From Arcobacter sp. (GTDB taxonomy: Bacteria; Campylobacterota; Campylobacteria; Campylobacterales; Sulfurimonadaceae): a stretch of DNA of 64,000 nucleotides. Position numbers and translations under genes: made by a program. Positions 10,370-20,555 of the stretch are shown here, piece by piece. Within the stretch, counting starts at the first letter, position 1; every line of letters starts with the position of its first letter. The notes under the pieces were generated by a model. It did not search any database and was not told where the DNA came from. It saw nothing but the letters and a program-made list of their open reading frames with translations. Where the stretch lies: the NCBI GenBank assembly GCA_024637195.1, contig JAGXFN010000013.1, forward strand, positions 60,137-124,136, given 5' to 3'.

Positions 10370-11683
10370 ATGGGAAAAAATATTTTAGTTGTTGACGATA
10401 ACGATGTCAATCTTGAAGTGATTACACTGCTGATAAGACAGTATGCGCAAGAACAAAAAGAGTCCATTGAAATCTTTACGGCTACCGACGGAAAAATGGC
10501 CGTTGACCTGTGCAAGACGCAACAGATCGACATCATCTTCATGGACCTGATGATGCCGATCATGAGCGGTATTGAGGCAACCAAAAGCATCAAAGCCTCG
10601 CATCCGAAGACGATGATCATCGCCGTCTCTGCCTTCGGAGATGAAGAGAGACAAAAGGAGATGCTGCGAAACGGCGCCGAAGATTACATGATCAAGCCGC
10701 TTAATGCCCTCCTCTTTAAAAACCGTCTTCGCAACTACCTTCAGCTGCTAAAAACTCGTAACCACATCGGCAACAAGGCAAAGGCACGCAATCTTTTCAC
10801 CTCAAAGGTTTACAACTATCATATGGACTTCACCGTAGCGACCGACGCAGATCTTTCTGAGTTTTGGGAAGCGATACTGATGCGTTTTGACTTTCAGCGC
10901 CACATCGAGCATGTGAGTGATTTTGTCCGTTTCATCTATCGTCTGGGCACACTTCAGCTGCAAAACAAGTACAAATTTCACATTCTTATCGAAGAAGATA
11001 CGGAGCATTTCTACTTCACGCTTGACAACATCAAGATGATAGGATGCGAAAAGATCAGCGCCCTGCTTTTACAGTATTATGAGCAGGCCAAGTATCTCTG
11101 CAAGGAGAACACCTTGAGCTTTTCGCTCGAGAAAATGACACCCGAAGAGATGGAACCGCTTTTCTCTGATGCGCCTGCCGTAGCAGCCCCTGTACAAAGT
11201 GCCGATCTTACGATCATGCAAACGCCCAAAGATGAAGAGAGAAGAACATTTGCTATCCTCGAACCCGATGAGCTCAAAGAGTTTGAGGACTACCTTCTAA
11301 AACTGCGCTCGCTTATCCTTTTAATGGAAAACAGCAGCCTTGAAACCTCTGATATTGAGGAACTTTGCAGCTGTTTCAACGAAATGGCCTCTATCCTCTC
11401 CATCTCGAACGATACCTATGTTCTCTCCAATGCCCTCAAAGAGCTCTCTGCTGCAATCCTGCAAAATCAGGAGAACTTCAACGAGAGTTCCGCCCAGCTC
11501 TTTGACTTTGTCAACGCTTTTGTCAATGACCTTATCTTTTGGAAAAATAAAATTTTTTACGAGGGTGCACCAAGCGTCAATTTCCTCAACGACTCCATCA
11601 CCAGCAACGCCAATATGCTCCACTCGCTCTTACAGCCCGAGTCAAAGAGTGATGAAGACCTTGATGATATTTTTGATTTTTAG
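10370..11683 (+). CDS. Response regulator with unrecognised C-terminal region
   Basis: A 437-residue protein whose first 120 residues are a receiver domain with D9-D10, phospho-acceptor D59 (IIFMDLMMP) and a Lys near 105 (MIKPLNA). The remaining 310 residues match no output domain I recognise. They contain a predicted alpha/beta section (about 140-265), then a low-complexity linker with PAVAAPVQS, then a helical acidic tail ending in DEDLDDIFDF. I start at MGKNIL because an upstream TTG would only add a non-homologous stub. It is divergent from the FIST kinase and is followed 54 nt later by a PAS kinase. Confidence 0.85.
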   Translation: MGKNILVVDDNDVNLEVITLLIRQYAQEQKESIEIFTATDGKMAVDLCKTQQIDIIFMDLMMPIMSGIEATKSIKASHPKTMIIAVSAFGDEERQKEMLRNGAEDYMIKPLNALLFKNRLRNYLQLLKTRNHIGNKAKARNLFTSKVYNYHMDFTVATDADLSEFWEAILMRFDFQRHIEHVSDFVRFIYRLGTLQLQNKYKFHILIEEDTEHFYFTLDNIKMIGCEKISALLLQYYEQAKYLCKENTLSFSLEKMTPEEMEPLFSDAPAVAAPVQSADLTIMQTPKDEERRTFAILEPDELKEFEDYLLKLRSLILLMENSSLETSDIEELCSCFNEMASILSISNDTYVLSNALKELSAAILQNQENFNESSAQLFDFVNAFVNDLIFWKNKIFYEGAPSVNFLNDSITSNANMLHSLLQPESKSDEDLDDIFDF

Positions 11684-11737
11684 AGGTGTCCTTTAACTTG
11701 GGCAGAGCCAAACTACCTTTTTAACTTAGGCGATACT

Positions 11738-13441
11738 ATGCAGCAAACTATGTACGAACAGATTTTTTTCAAAGCCAGTGCCGGAATGGCCCTCAAACGA
11801 CTTGACGGAAGCTTTGCAGAAGTCAATGATGCTTTTGCACAGATGTTGGGATACACCCCGGAAGCCTTACGAAAACTCTCCTATTGGGATATCACTCCAG
11901 ACGAATATCTCGATCAGGAAAAAGCACAACTGGAACAGTTGGAACACGCACAAAGATACGGCCCCTACACCAAAGAGTATTTTCACGCAAACGGACACCG
12001 TATCTTTGTTCGATTAAACGGCATAATAGTATCTGACCCAGAGGGTGAGCCCTTGATACTTTCAAGTGTGGAAGATACTACAGGCATAGAAAAAACCATG
12101 CAGGTCCTGCAAAAAGCCCAGGAGTTAGGAAACATCGGGCACTGGCATTTGGACCTTATCAGCAATGAACTCAACTGGTCAGATGAGACCTACCGTATTT
12201 TCGGTTTGCGCCCGCAGGAGTTTCAAGCCACCTACGAGGCGTTCGTGGAGCGCATCTACCCAGAAGACCGAGAAGCGGTCAATACCGCCTACAGTGACTC
12301 CATAGCCATTGATGAGCCCTATCAAATCGAACATCGCGTGATACGTCCTGACGGCACAGTGCGTTATGTCATCGAACGGTGTGAACATTTTCACAGCAAA
12401 GAGGGCGCCATTATCGGTTCGATCGGGACGGTGCTTGACATTACCGAGCGCATAGAGCATGAAAAAGCGCTGCAGCTCGCCAAAGATCAAGCTGAAGCCG
12501 CCAACGAAGCCAAAAGTATTTTTATTGCTAATATCAGCCATGAGCTGCGTACACCGCTAAATGCCATTTTAGGCTTTTCAAATCAACTTCAAAAGAGTTC
12601 TAATCTCACAGAGTCTCAACATAAAAATCTTTCTACCGTTCATCAATCAGGCGCCCATTTGCTTACGATTATTAACGATATTTTGGATTTTTCAAAAATC
12701 GACTCCGGAACAACCACCGTAGAGAGAGGCTCTTTTGATCTGCTCGAGTTTATGACCTCGATATCGAATATGATGTCATTTCAGGCAGACCAAAAGAGAC
12801 TTGCATGTGCGCTTGATATCGCCCCTGACGTGCCGCGCTATATCGAAGGTGACGCACGCAAGATTAAACAGATATTGCTTAATCTCTTAAGCAATGCCAT
12901 TAAGTTTACCGACCATGGAAACATCACCCTGCAGATCCAAAATGACACGCAAAAACAAAAGATGCGTTTTACGGTTACAGATACGGGCTACGGCATCGAA
13001 CCGCATATGATCGAAGCTATTTTTGAGCCTTTTATCCAAAATGACGGGATCAAAAAAATCGAAGGCGGTACAGGACTGGGACTGGCGATCAGTCGTAAGT
13101 TGGCGAAACTCTTAGGAGGCAGTTTAACCGCAGAAAGCACCCCGAATGAGGGCTCACGCTTTACTCTTGAGCTGCCGCTGCTTGCACCCAGCCAAGAGAC
13201 CATCACCTATACTCAAACCCTCAAGCACACACCGCAGGAGGAGATATCGCTCGAAGCCTTGCCTCAAAGCTTAAAAACGCGTCTTCGCCAAGCCTGTGAG
13301 TTGGGCAGTGCTCGTGAGGTAAAAGCCGTACTTGAGGATATGCAAGAAACATTTGCGCTGCCTGCGCGCATCGTTTCAGAACATGTGGCGCGTTTTGACT
13401 TTGAAGGAATACTCTCTTTGTTAAAGGAATCAAATGTCTAA
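11738..13441 (+). CDS. PAS domain sensor histidine kinase
   Basis: A 567-residue kinase without membrane helices, probably cytosolic. Two PAS domains (about 8-120 and 125-245; the second is PAS_3-like with [16 protein letters not shown]) are followed by HisKA with H268 in [13 protein letters not shown] HATPase_c domain then has [16 protein letters not shown] and [11 protein letters not shown] tail of about 70 residues after the ATPase has no clear domain. The gene overlaps the downstream REC-PAS-GGDEF gene by 8 nt, which suggests that protein is its phosphorylation target. Confidence 0.9.
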   Translation: MQQTMYEQIFFKASAGMALKRLDGSFAEVNDAFAQMLGYTPEALRKLSYWDITPDEYLDQEKAQLEQLEHAQRYGPYTKEYFHANGHRIFVRLNGIIVSDPEGEPLILSSVEDTTGIEKTMQVLQKAQELGNIGHWHLDLISNELNWSDETYRIFGLRPQEFQATYEAFVERIYPEDREAVNTAYSDSIAIDEPYQIEHRVIRPDGTVRYVIERCEHFHSKEGAIIGSIGTVLDITERIEHEKALQLAKDQAEAANEAKSIFIANISHELRTPLNAILGFSNQLQKSSNLTESQHKNLSTVHQSGAHLLTIINDILDFSKIDSGTTTVERGSFDLLEFMTSISNMMSFQADQKRLACALDIAPDVPRYIEGDARKIKQILLNLLSNAIKFTDHGNITLQIQNDTQKQKMRFTVTDTGYGIEPHMIEAIFEPFIQNDGIKKIEGGTGLGLAISRKLAKLLGGSLTAESTPNEGSRFTLELPLLAPSQETITYTQTLKHTPQEEISLEALPQSLKTRLRQACELGSAREVKAVLEDMQETFALPARIVSEHVARFDFEGILSLLKESNV

Positions 13442-14696
13442 TTTTACTATTTTGGTAGTGGATGACACCCTTACCAATATCGAACTGCTCTCTTCCATAC
13501 TCGAAGACGTTCCCTATGATGTACGCGTAGCCACAAGCGGAGAAGCCGCGCTTCGGTCCTTGGAAGTCAAGCTACCTGACCTGATACTCCTGGATATCAT
13601 GATGCCCGGACTTGACGGATTCCAGACTTGCGAACAGATCAAATCAAACCCAAGAACCCGCAATATTCCCGTCATCTTCTTAAGCGCCAAAGACCGAATC
13701 GAAGATAAAATCAAAGCCTTTGAAGTAGGAGGCATAGACTATATAGTCAAACCTTTTCATGCCAAAGAGGTACTTGTCCGTGTACATACCCATTTGAGCA
13801 TCTATCAACTCCAATACGAACTCCAAGAAAAAATAAGACTTATCGACGACAATATCATCACCTCAGAAACCACCCTTGAGGGCATCATCACCAAAGTCAG
13901 CCAGGCGCTGTGTGATATTTCGGGCTACACCAAAGAGGAGTTCATCGGACAATCGCACCAGATATTACGCCATCCCGATATGCCGCATGAACTTTATGAA
14001 GAACTGTGGAGTACCATCCAGAGCGGACAGACATGGGAAGGAGAGATTAAAAACCTTGCCAAAAACAAAGAGCACTATTGGGTAAAAGCCACCATCTCTC
14101 CCAAACGCGATGCCAACGGGGTCATAACAGGCTACCGCTCGTTCCGACAGGTCATCACCGACCACAAGAGGGTTCAAGAGCTCTCCATCACCGACGGACT
14201 CACTCACTTATACAATCGAAGATATTTTAATGAGGTCCTGCCCAAAGAGATCAAACGCAGTCTGCGCCAAGAGGAAATACTTTCCTTTTTAATGCTGGAT
14301 GTGGACCACTTCAAACGCTATAACGACACCTACGGCCATCAAGCTGGTGATGCGGTGCTCGAGCAGATCGGACGTGCGCTGCAAACACAGTTTAAACGCA
14401 GGGAAGATTTTGTCTTTCGACTCGGAGGCGAGGAGTTTGGTGCTATCTATACAACCCTTAATGCACACGACAGCCAAAAGATCGCCCAAGAACTCTGCGC
14501 GCGCATCGAAGCGCTGAAGATTCCGCACCAAGCCAATGATGTCTCAGCTTTTGTAACAGCATCAATCGGTGTTGTCATCCTCGACGGCACCGATCCAAAT
14601 GCGTCAAACGCCGATGAAGCAAAACTTTATAAACAAGCCGACCAAGCGCTTTATCGCGCTAAAGAAAACGGGCGCAATCAAGTAAGTTTTCAATAA
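13434..14696 (+). CDS. Response regulator diguanylate cyclase (REC-PAS-GGDEF)
   Basis: A 420-residue protein with a receiver domain (D54 in [11 protein letters not shown] near 105), a PAS domain (about 135-245; [20 protein letters not shown]) and a C-terminal GGDEF domain. The active site GGEEF is near residue 331. A c-di-GMP inhibitory I-site R-x-x-D (RRED) lies five residues before it, so an active, product-inhibited cyclase is expected. It is the last gene of a three-gene plus-strand unit and is followed by a good terminator. Confidence 0.93.
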   Translation: MSNFTILVVDDTLTNIELLSSILEDVPYDVRVATSGEAALRSLEVKLPDLILLDIMMPGLDGFQTCEQIKSNPRTRNIPVIFLSAKDRIEDKIKAFEVGGIDYIVKPFHAKEVLVRVHTHLSIYQLQYELQEKIRLIDDNIITSETTLEGIITKVSQALCDISGYTKEEFIGQSHQILRHPDMPHELYEELWSTIQSGQTWEGEIKNLAKNKEHYWVKATISPKRDANGVITGYRSFRQVITDHKRVQELSITDGLTHLYNRRYFNEVLPKEIKRSLRQEEILSFLMLDVDHFKRYNDTYGHQAGDAVLEQIGRALQTQFKRREDFVFRLGGEEFGAIYTTLNAHDSQKIAQELCARIEALKIPHQANDVSAFVTASIGVVILDGTDPNASNADEAKLYKQADQALYRAKENGRNQVSFQ

Positions 14697-14734
14697 TACC
14701 AGATCCTGCCAGTCAGGGTTTGGTATAACTTTTT
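14696..14734 (+). terminator. Rho-independent terminator
   Basis: A 13-bp imperfect stem (14696-14708 with 14714-14726, 11 of 13 identical with wobble pairs) and a 5-nt loop, followed by TTTTT at 14730-14734. It starts at the stop codon of the diguanylate cyclase and should end the three-gene signalling transcript. Confidence 0.8.
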
Positions 14735-14807
14735 GCCGCAAGTATAGTTTCCCTGTATTTTGAGAAAGTTGCAATTAAAGATCAGAGAAAAGGCAGCCAG
14801 GAGGTAC

Positions 14808-15584
14808 TCAGAGCGCAGAGCTTTGCTCCGGAAGTCTGCGTATTATGTCCGCAAGTCCTGCCTTTATTTCCTCGTTGTGGGCCGCATAGGCAAAGGATTC
14901 ATCCTCTGCCTGTGCGGCAAACTCGACGAGTCTTGCTATTTCAAAGAGTTCCATGAACTGCATATTGCCCGCACTGCCCTTGATGGTGTGGACAGCGTGC
15001 TCTATGCCGATGTAGTTTTTGTCTGCTATAGCAGCATCGAGCTTCTCGCACATCAGCTTTGATTCGCCAAGGAAGCTCTGGATGAGGCGCGGGATATATT
15101 TGGCTTTTATACCCATGCGCAGAGCGAGATGCTCATAGTCGATCGTGTCGGGGTTCGCAACAGCGGTCTCTTTCGGATACGGAGATGGTTTCAGGCCGTT
15201 TTTTCGTTCTTTGCATTTTGCGATCTCAGGGGCTACAAAATGATTGAACAGTTTTGAGTTGATAGGTTTTTTTATAAAGCGTTTCGCCCCGATGCTTTTC
15301 ATCTTGTCAATGTCACGAAAATGCTCATAGGCACTGACGACAAAAAGCGTCGAAACAAAACGACGCGAGAGCAAAAGAAGCTTCTGCACGAAGGCAAATC
15401 CATCCATCCCGGGCATTTGAATATCGCTGATGATGATGTCCGCACCGCTTTGTTCTATAGAGTCCAGCGCACTTTGGCCATCGTTAAAGAGATAGATCTC
15501 TTCCTCCTCTACGCCCAGCTCTTCAAGAAGTGCCTGAATGGTCAACAAGACGGTTTTAGAGTCATCCAAAACTACTATTTTCAT
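14808..15584 (-). CDS. Receiver-Hpt phosphorelay protein
   Basis: A 258-residue protein with an N-terminal receiver (D7-D8, phospho-acceptor D54 in IIISDIQMPG, K near 104 in FIKKPINS) and a C-terminal histidine phosphotransfer domain with His near 198 (AVHTIKGSAGNM). It has no DNA-binding or catalytic output, so it should act as a phosphate relay or sink between other proteins of this locus. It is convergent with the diguanylate cyclase gene and divergent from the TonB-dependent receptor. A terminator-like leader lies upstream of it. Confidence 0.88.
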   Translation of the reverse strand: MKIVVLDDSKTVLLTIQALLEELGVEEEEIYLFNDGQSALDSIEQSGADIIISDIQMPGMDGFAFVQKLLLLSRRFVSTLFVVSAYEHFRDIDKMKSIGAKRFIKKPINSKLFNHFVAPEIAKCKERKNGLKPSPYPKETAVANPDTIDYEHLALRMGIKAKYIPRLIQSFLGESKLMCEKLDAAIADKNYIGIEHAVHTIKGSAGNMQFMELFEIARLVEFAAQAEDESFAYAAHNEEIKAGLADIIRRLPEQSSAL

Positions 15585-15623
15585 GCGGCTGCTTTCATCA
15601 AATTTGTCCGAAGACTTGGTATC

Positions 15624-15779
15624 TTATTGTACCAAAAAACCACAAATATAGATGTGGTATATGGTCTTTTTACTGCTTGCCATGAGGGCGAGCTTAACGA
15701 TCATGAGATATACAACCGCTGCAAGGCCAATAAGCTCTTGTTGATGAACGAGAAGATCGCTTGCATCAATAAAGATCAT
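15624..15779 (-). CDS. Possible 51-residue membrane peptide upstream of REC-Hpt gene
   Basis: A short minus-strand frame with a hydrophobic core (ELIGLAAVVYLMIVKLAL). I see no clear ribosome binding site before its ATG at 15779. Its 3' half contains a terminator hairpin, so the locus may equally be a leader RNA. I do not recognise a family with certainty, and it may not be expressed as protein. Confidence 0.3.
   Translation of the reverse strand: MIFIDASDLLVHQQELIGLAAVVYLMIVKLALMASSKKTIYHIYICGFLVQ
15634..15658 (-). terminator. Rho-independent terminator or attenuator, minus strand
   Basis: Read on the minus strand: ACCACA, an 8-nt loop, TGTGGT, then TTTTT. It sits about 50 nt upstream of the REC-Hpt start codon, inside the divergent region shared with the TonB receptor. 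A transcript starting at the TATAAT at 15845-15840 would meet it after about 175-200 nt. Confidence 0.5.
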
Positions 15780-15874
15780 AATACATACTATACATAAAGA
15801 GATAAGACTGGATTAAGTATCTTCTTCTATTTAAATGCTATTATAAGAACCAGTAAACAAAAGTCGGGGAACGT

Positions 15875-17851
15875 ATGCATAAAACAGCACTGCTGCAATT
15901 CGCACTCTTATCAACTCCTCTGCTGGCTGTCGAGCTTCCGACTGTTATGATCGAATCCTCAAAACTCGATGAAGGGGCGCTTGATACCGCACAGACAGTT
16001 GAGATCATCGATCAAAAAAAGATGGACAGCTACCATATCAAAGATGTCAAAGAGCTCTCCAGCACCATTGCCAATGCCAACATCTCAGGTCTTGGCGGCC
16101 GCACCAACCGAACCTTTACCTTTCGCGGAGTCAGCAACTATGTGACTTATGAGTCAAGCGTGGCGATGTATATCGACGATGCGCCTGTGCCTTTTAGTTT
16201 TGGATACGGAGTTCTTGATATCAACAATATTTCAAAAATAGAGGTACTAAAAGGTCCGCAGGGTACACAGTTTGGCAAGAGCGCGGAGTCCGGGGTGATC
16301 AATGTCTACACCAAACCGGCAACAAAGAGATTTCAGAGTGAGGCCAGCGTAGATCTGGGCAGCTATGATTCCAGAGACTTTTACGGACGCATCAGCGGTC
16401 CGATGGGCAGTGATGACTTCAGCTATGCCCTCTCTGTCTCCAACAGTTCGCGAGACGGCTTTTCTAAGAACCTGCTGACGGGAAACAGGATCGACGAGAG
16501 AGAACTCACCAGTTTTTCCGCCAAGCTTCGCTTCAACCCGAGCACTTCCTGGGATATAGGGCTGAACTATACGAAAAATAAGACGGATGACGGAGGGTCT
16601 GCTTTTAAGACAGGGACACGAGAGAATCCCTACGAGATCGATGACAATCCTTATGACGACCGCAGCGAGATGAACAACGACCTTCTCTCTTTTGTCATCA
16701 AATACAAAGAAGATGACTACACCTTCACCTCTACCAGCACCTATGCAAAGCAGGACGTTGAGAACAAGAGTTATGCAAGCTCCTTTGGAGGACTTCTAGC
16801 TGACCTTGATGTCGAGATCGAAGAGTTCACACAAGAACTCCGACTCAAGTACAGCTTCGAGGATGCAGATCTTTTAGTCGGGGCTTTTTACAGCGACAAG
16901 GTGAAGTTTGATTACAGAGAAAACATCTACTTCTATCCTGCTTTAAACAGTTTAAGTTTAAACACCCTGCACAGCCCTGACAAGAACATCGCCCTCTTTA
17001 CAGAGCTGAAGTACTGGTTTGATGAGCACTACGCGGTGACTGCCGGTGTCCGTTACCAGGAGACAAGACGCTCTTTTGATCGAATTTTTAATACTTTCCC
17101 GGCTGAAGCTTCGACGACATGGTCCCATGTCCTGCCCACGCTTTCACTCTCCTATTATGCAGATGATGCTTCACATACCTATCTCAGATACGCCAAGGGG
17201 TACAGACCCGGAGGCTACAACTACAGGGCAGTGAACCTTGTTCCTTTTGAACCCGAGATCACCGAGAGTTTTGAGTTGGGGCACAAGCGAAACTTCTCCG
17301 ACAAACTTAGTCTGAACACGGCGCTCTTTTACAATAACATCACCGATCATAGGACAGTGGTCTTTGCCGATAATTTGGTGACAAGCGTGCTGAATGCAAA
17401 AAAGGCCTACAGTTATGGGGCAGAGCTGGATCTCGCCTATAAGACAGAAACTCTTTTGCTCTACGCCACACTGGGTGTGATACAGGCAAAGTTCAAAGAG
17501 TTTGACAAAGACTCTAATGCCTATGAAGGCAATCACCTTGTCGATGTCCCCGATATGACTGCTACATTTGGAGCGACTTACAATCTCAATGCCAATTGGT
17601 TTATACAACCTTCTGTGCGCTACATGGGCCAACGCTATTATGATATTGAAAACACTCAAAAAGAAAGCGGCTATGCAACGGTTGACCTGAGCCTGGGTTA
17701 TGCTGACCTTAACGGCTTCAAAGCCATGATGTATGCGACCAATCTATTTGACAAGGCAAACGTCGATTTTGCCATTCATACGCCCTCGCAGGAATACTAC
17801 CATTTTGCCGACCCGAGAGTAGTCGGAGTTAAGGTGAGCAAGAGTTTTTAA
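15875..17851 (+). CDS. TonB-dependent outer membrane receptor
   Basis: A 658-residue receptor with a signal peptide (about 1-18), a plug domain (about 35-155; KIEVLKGPQGTQFGKSAESG is typical) and a C-terminal 22-strand barrel ending in the aromatic residue F (GVKVSKSF). It would import a large or scarce ligand such as a siderophore, heme or cobalamin, powered by TonB-ExbBD. No substrate-specific motif is evident and no ABC importer or TonB gene is adjacent. GGGGA lies 4 nt before the ATG. A Fur box was not convincingly seen. The divergent REC-Hpt gene suggests possible two-component control. Confidence 0.92.
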   Translation: MHKTALLQFALLSTPLLAVELPTVMIESSKLDEGALDTAQTVEIIDQKKMDSYHIKDVKELSSTIANANISGLGGRTNRTFTFRGVSNYVTYESSVAMYIDDAPVPFSFGYGVLDINNISKIEVLKGPQGTQFGKSAESGVINVYTKPATKRFQSEASVDLGSYDSRDFYGRISGPMGSDDFSYALSVSNSSRDGFSKNLLTGNRIDERELTSFSAKLRFNPSTSWDIGLNYTKNKTDDGGSAFKTGTRENPYEIDDNPYDDRSEMNNDLLSFVIKYKEDDYTFTSTSTYAKQDVENKSYASSFGGLLADLDVEIEEFTQELRLKYSFEDADLLVGAFYSDKVKFDYRENIYFYPALNSLSLNTLHSPDKNIALFTELKYWFDEHYAVTAGVRYQETRRSFDRIFNTFPAEASTTWSHVLPTLSLSYYADDASHTYLRYAKGYRPGGYNYRAVNLVPFEPEITESFELGHKRNFSDKLSLNTALFYNNITDHRTVVFADNLVTSVLNAKKAYSYGAELDLAYKTETLLLYATLGVIQAKFKEFDKDSNAYEGNHLVDVPDMTATFGATYNLNANWFIQPSVRYMGQRYYDIENTQKESGYATVDLSLGYADLNGFKAMMYATNLFDKANVDFAIHTPSQEYYHFADPRVVGVKVSKSF

Positions 17852-18097
17852 GAAGGGTTCTCTATTAAAAAACTCTCTTGATTTGACATCTATGCTCAAA
17901 CTGTAATAATAAACTCCACACCCCGCGCTCCCCTTTGTCGTAAACTGCATCTCAAATACTTTTTCAACAGGCTCTATGATCTGGCTACATTTTGATGTAA
18001 TTCTAGGTATATCTGAATGATTTTTAGATAGAATATTTGTTCTTAGAAGTTTAAATGAATGTTGTTGAAAGTGCTTGTTTATGGGAGTTTTGAAGTA
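17744..18097 (-). pseudogene. Open fragment resembling a histidine kinase ATPase end, no start codon
   Basis: Directly 3' of the tRNA-Met there is a stop-free minus-strand frame of about 117 codons; only 17852-18097 lies outside the TonB receptor gene. It lacks a usable start near its beginning. The part read around 17980-17900 is KVFEMQFTTKGSAGCGVYYY, close in pattern to the F-box/G2 region of HATPase_c domains (F-x2-F-T-T-K-G-S then G-x-G-x-Y). It may be the decayed end of a lost kinase gene. The evidence is pattern-based only. Confidence 0.35.
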
Positions 18098-18105
18098 TCA
18101 TGGGA

Positions 18106-18182
18106 TGGTGTCAAGAGCGAGACTTGAACTCGCGACCCCCGGCTTATGAGACCAGTGCTCTAACCAGCTGAGCTACCTTGAC
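18106..18182 (-). tRNA. tRNA-Met (CAU)
   Basis: A 77-nt tRNA with encoded CCA (18106-18108 on the complement). The acceptor stem GTCAAGG pairs with TCTTGAC, followed by discriminator A. The D-arm AGCTCAGCTGGTTAGAGC and T-arm GAGTTCAAGTCTC are canonical. The anticodon CAT is at 18148-18146 in loop CTCATAA. The G1:C72 pair argues against initiator tRNA. Elongator Met is likely, but tRNA-Ile2 (lysidine-modified CAU) cannot be excluded. Confidence 0.9.
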
Positions 18183-18203
18183 GTATTGGTTATAGAGGAC
18201 GGA

Positions 18204-18209
18204 ATTATA
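18204..18209 (-). promoter_or_regulatory. -10 box for tRNA-Met
   Basis: A perfect TATAAT on the minus strand, 22 nt upstream of the mature tRNA 5' end. There is no matching -35, as is usual in this lineage. Confidence 0.5.
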
Positions 18210-18264
18210 CATTTTTAATACTTATTCTTTTCTAAAGTGCCAAAAAAGATTCATATGATACAAA

Positions 18265-18298
18265 TTGACTAAGTAAACCTTAGTCAAAGTGACTAAGG
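18265..18298. promoter_or_regulatory. Three-half-site palindromic operator upstream of groESL
   Basis: TTGACTAAG (18265-18273), CTTAGTCAA (18279-18287) and TGACTAAGG (18290-18298) form two overlapping perfect 9-bp palindromes, with spacers of 5 nt (sites 1 and 2) and 3 nt (sites 2 and 3). The block ends 3 nt before the -35 box. It does not resemble the CIRCE element of HrcA or the HAIR element of HspR. The TTAGTCA-type half-site is loosely like Rrf2/IscR type sites, but the regulator is unknown. Confidence 0.7.
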
Positions 18299-18301
18299 GT
18301 A

Positions 18302-18330
18302 TTGACAAAAAAGCGATAATCAAGTAAAAT
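18302..18330 (+). promoter_or_regulatory. Sigma-70 promoter of groES-groEL
   Basis: Consensus -35 TTGACA (18302-18307), exactly 17 bp, then TAAAAT (18325-18330). Transcription should begin near 18337, about 23 nt before the groES ATG, which is preceded by AGAGGA. Confidence 0.8.
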
Positions 18331-18359
18331 TCTTCGACATTACATTAAGAGGATTCGCT

Positions 18360-18620
18360 ATGAACTTTCAACCATTAGGTAAACGTGTTTTAGTAGAACG
18401 CGTCGAAGAGGCACGCACAACGGCTTCAGGAATTTATATCCCTGATAGCGCCAAAGAGAAACCTTCCCAGGGTAAGGTGATCGCCGTAAGCAAAGAGGTA
18501 GAGGGTGTTACCGTTAACGATACTGTCGTATTTGGAAAGTACTCAGGCAGCGAGTTGAGCATTGAGGGCGCTACCTACCTTGTCATAGAGCTTGACGACC
18601 TGTTCGGAATCATTAAATAA
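18360..18620 (+). CDS. groES: Co-chaperonin GroES
   Basis: The 86-residue lid of the GroEL folding chamber. The mobile loop region ([20 protein letters not shown]) and the KRVLVERVE and G-x-V-I-A-V blocks are typical. AGAGGA precedes the ATG. The stop codon lies inside a 7-9 bp repeat that also occurs just before groEL, flanking an inserted palindromic element. It is co-transcribed with groEL from the promoter at 18302. Confidence 0.97.
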   Translation: MNFQPLGKRVLVERVEEARTTASGIYIPDSAKEKPSQGKVIAVSKEVEGVTVNDTVVFGKYSGSELSIEGATYLVIELDDLFGIIK

Positions 18621-18770
18621 CTGACCTTACGCACCTTGTCAAGACAAGATGTGAAAGGTTAGTTATTCTCCCGTATCCCAAGGATGCGGGTAGCTTTAGA
18701 GGGTTGTAGGGACATCTGTCCCTGCCACTTTGGGGACTTTGTTCCTAAAGTGCGTAATATCAGTAAATAA
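18614..18770. mobile_element. MITE-like palindromic insertion between groES and groEL
   Basis: A 143-bp segment (18621-18763) is flanked by direct repeats TAAATAA (18614-18620 and 18764-18770; nine bases if CT is included). Its ends are imperfect inverted repeats: left CTGACCTTACGCACCTT, right read inward CTGATATTACGCACTTT, 14 of 17 identical. Inside are four stem-loops: 18619-18664, 18670-18690, 18706-18725 and 18726-18752. There is no coding frame. Target duplication plus terminal repeats are what a small non-autonomous transposon leaves. No transposase in this window has matching ends. Confidence 0.6.
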
Positions 18771-18775
18771 CTTAA

Positions 18776-20437
<1,662 letters not shown>

Positions 20438-20446
20438 CACCATAGT

Positions 20447-20468
20447 GAGTTCCTCTCTTCAGGAGCTC
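20447..20468 (+). terminator. Weak terminator-like hairpin after groEL
   Basis: GAGTTCCT and AGGAGCTC form an 8-bp stem with one G-U pair and a 6-nt loop, 9 nt after the groEL stop. No U-tract follows. Several strong hairpins in this window likewise lack one. Confidence 0.4.
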
Positions 20469-20555
20469 CTGCCAAATCTTCTGTAAAACTAAACATATCA
20501 ATAATTTTGTATGATTAATCATAAATTGTTATTATCTTGTATACAATCTCATAAT

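Noticed and set aside
18183..18359. CIRCE (HrcA) or HAIR (HspR) operator at groES
   Set aside because: Neither TTAGCACTC-N9-GAGTGCTAA nor CTTGAGT-N7-ACTCAAG occurs; the palindromes present have a different half-site.
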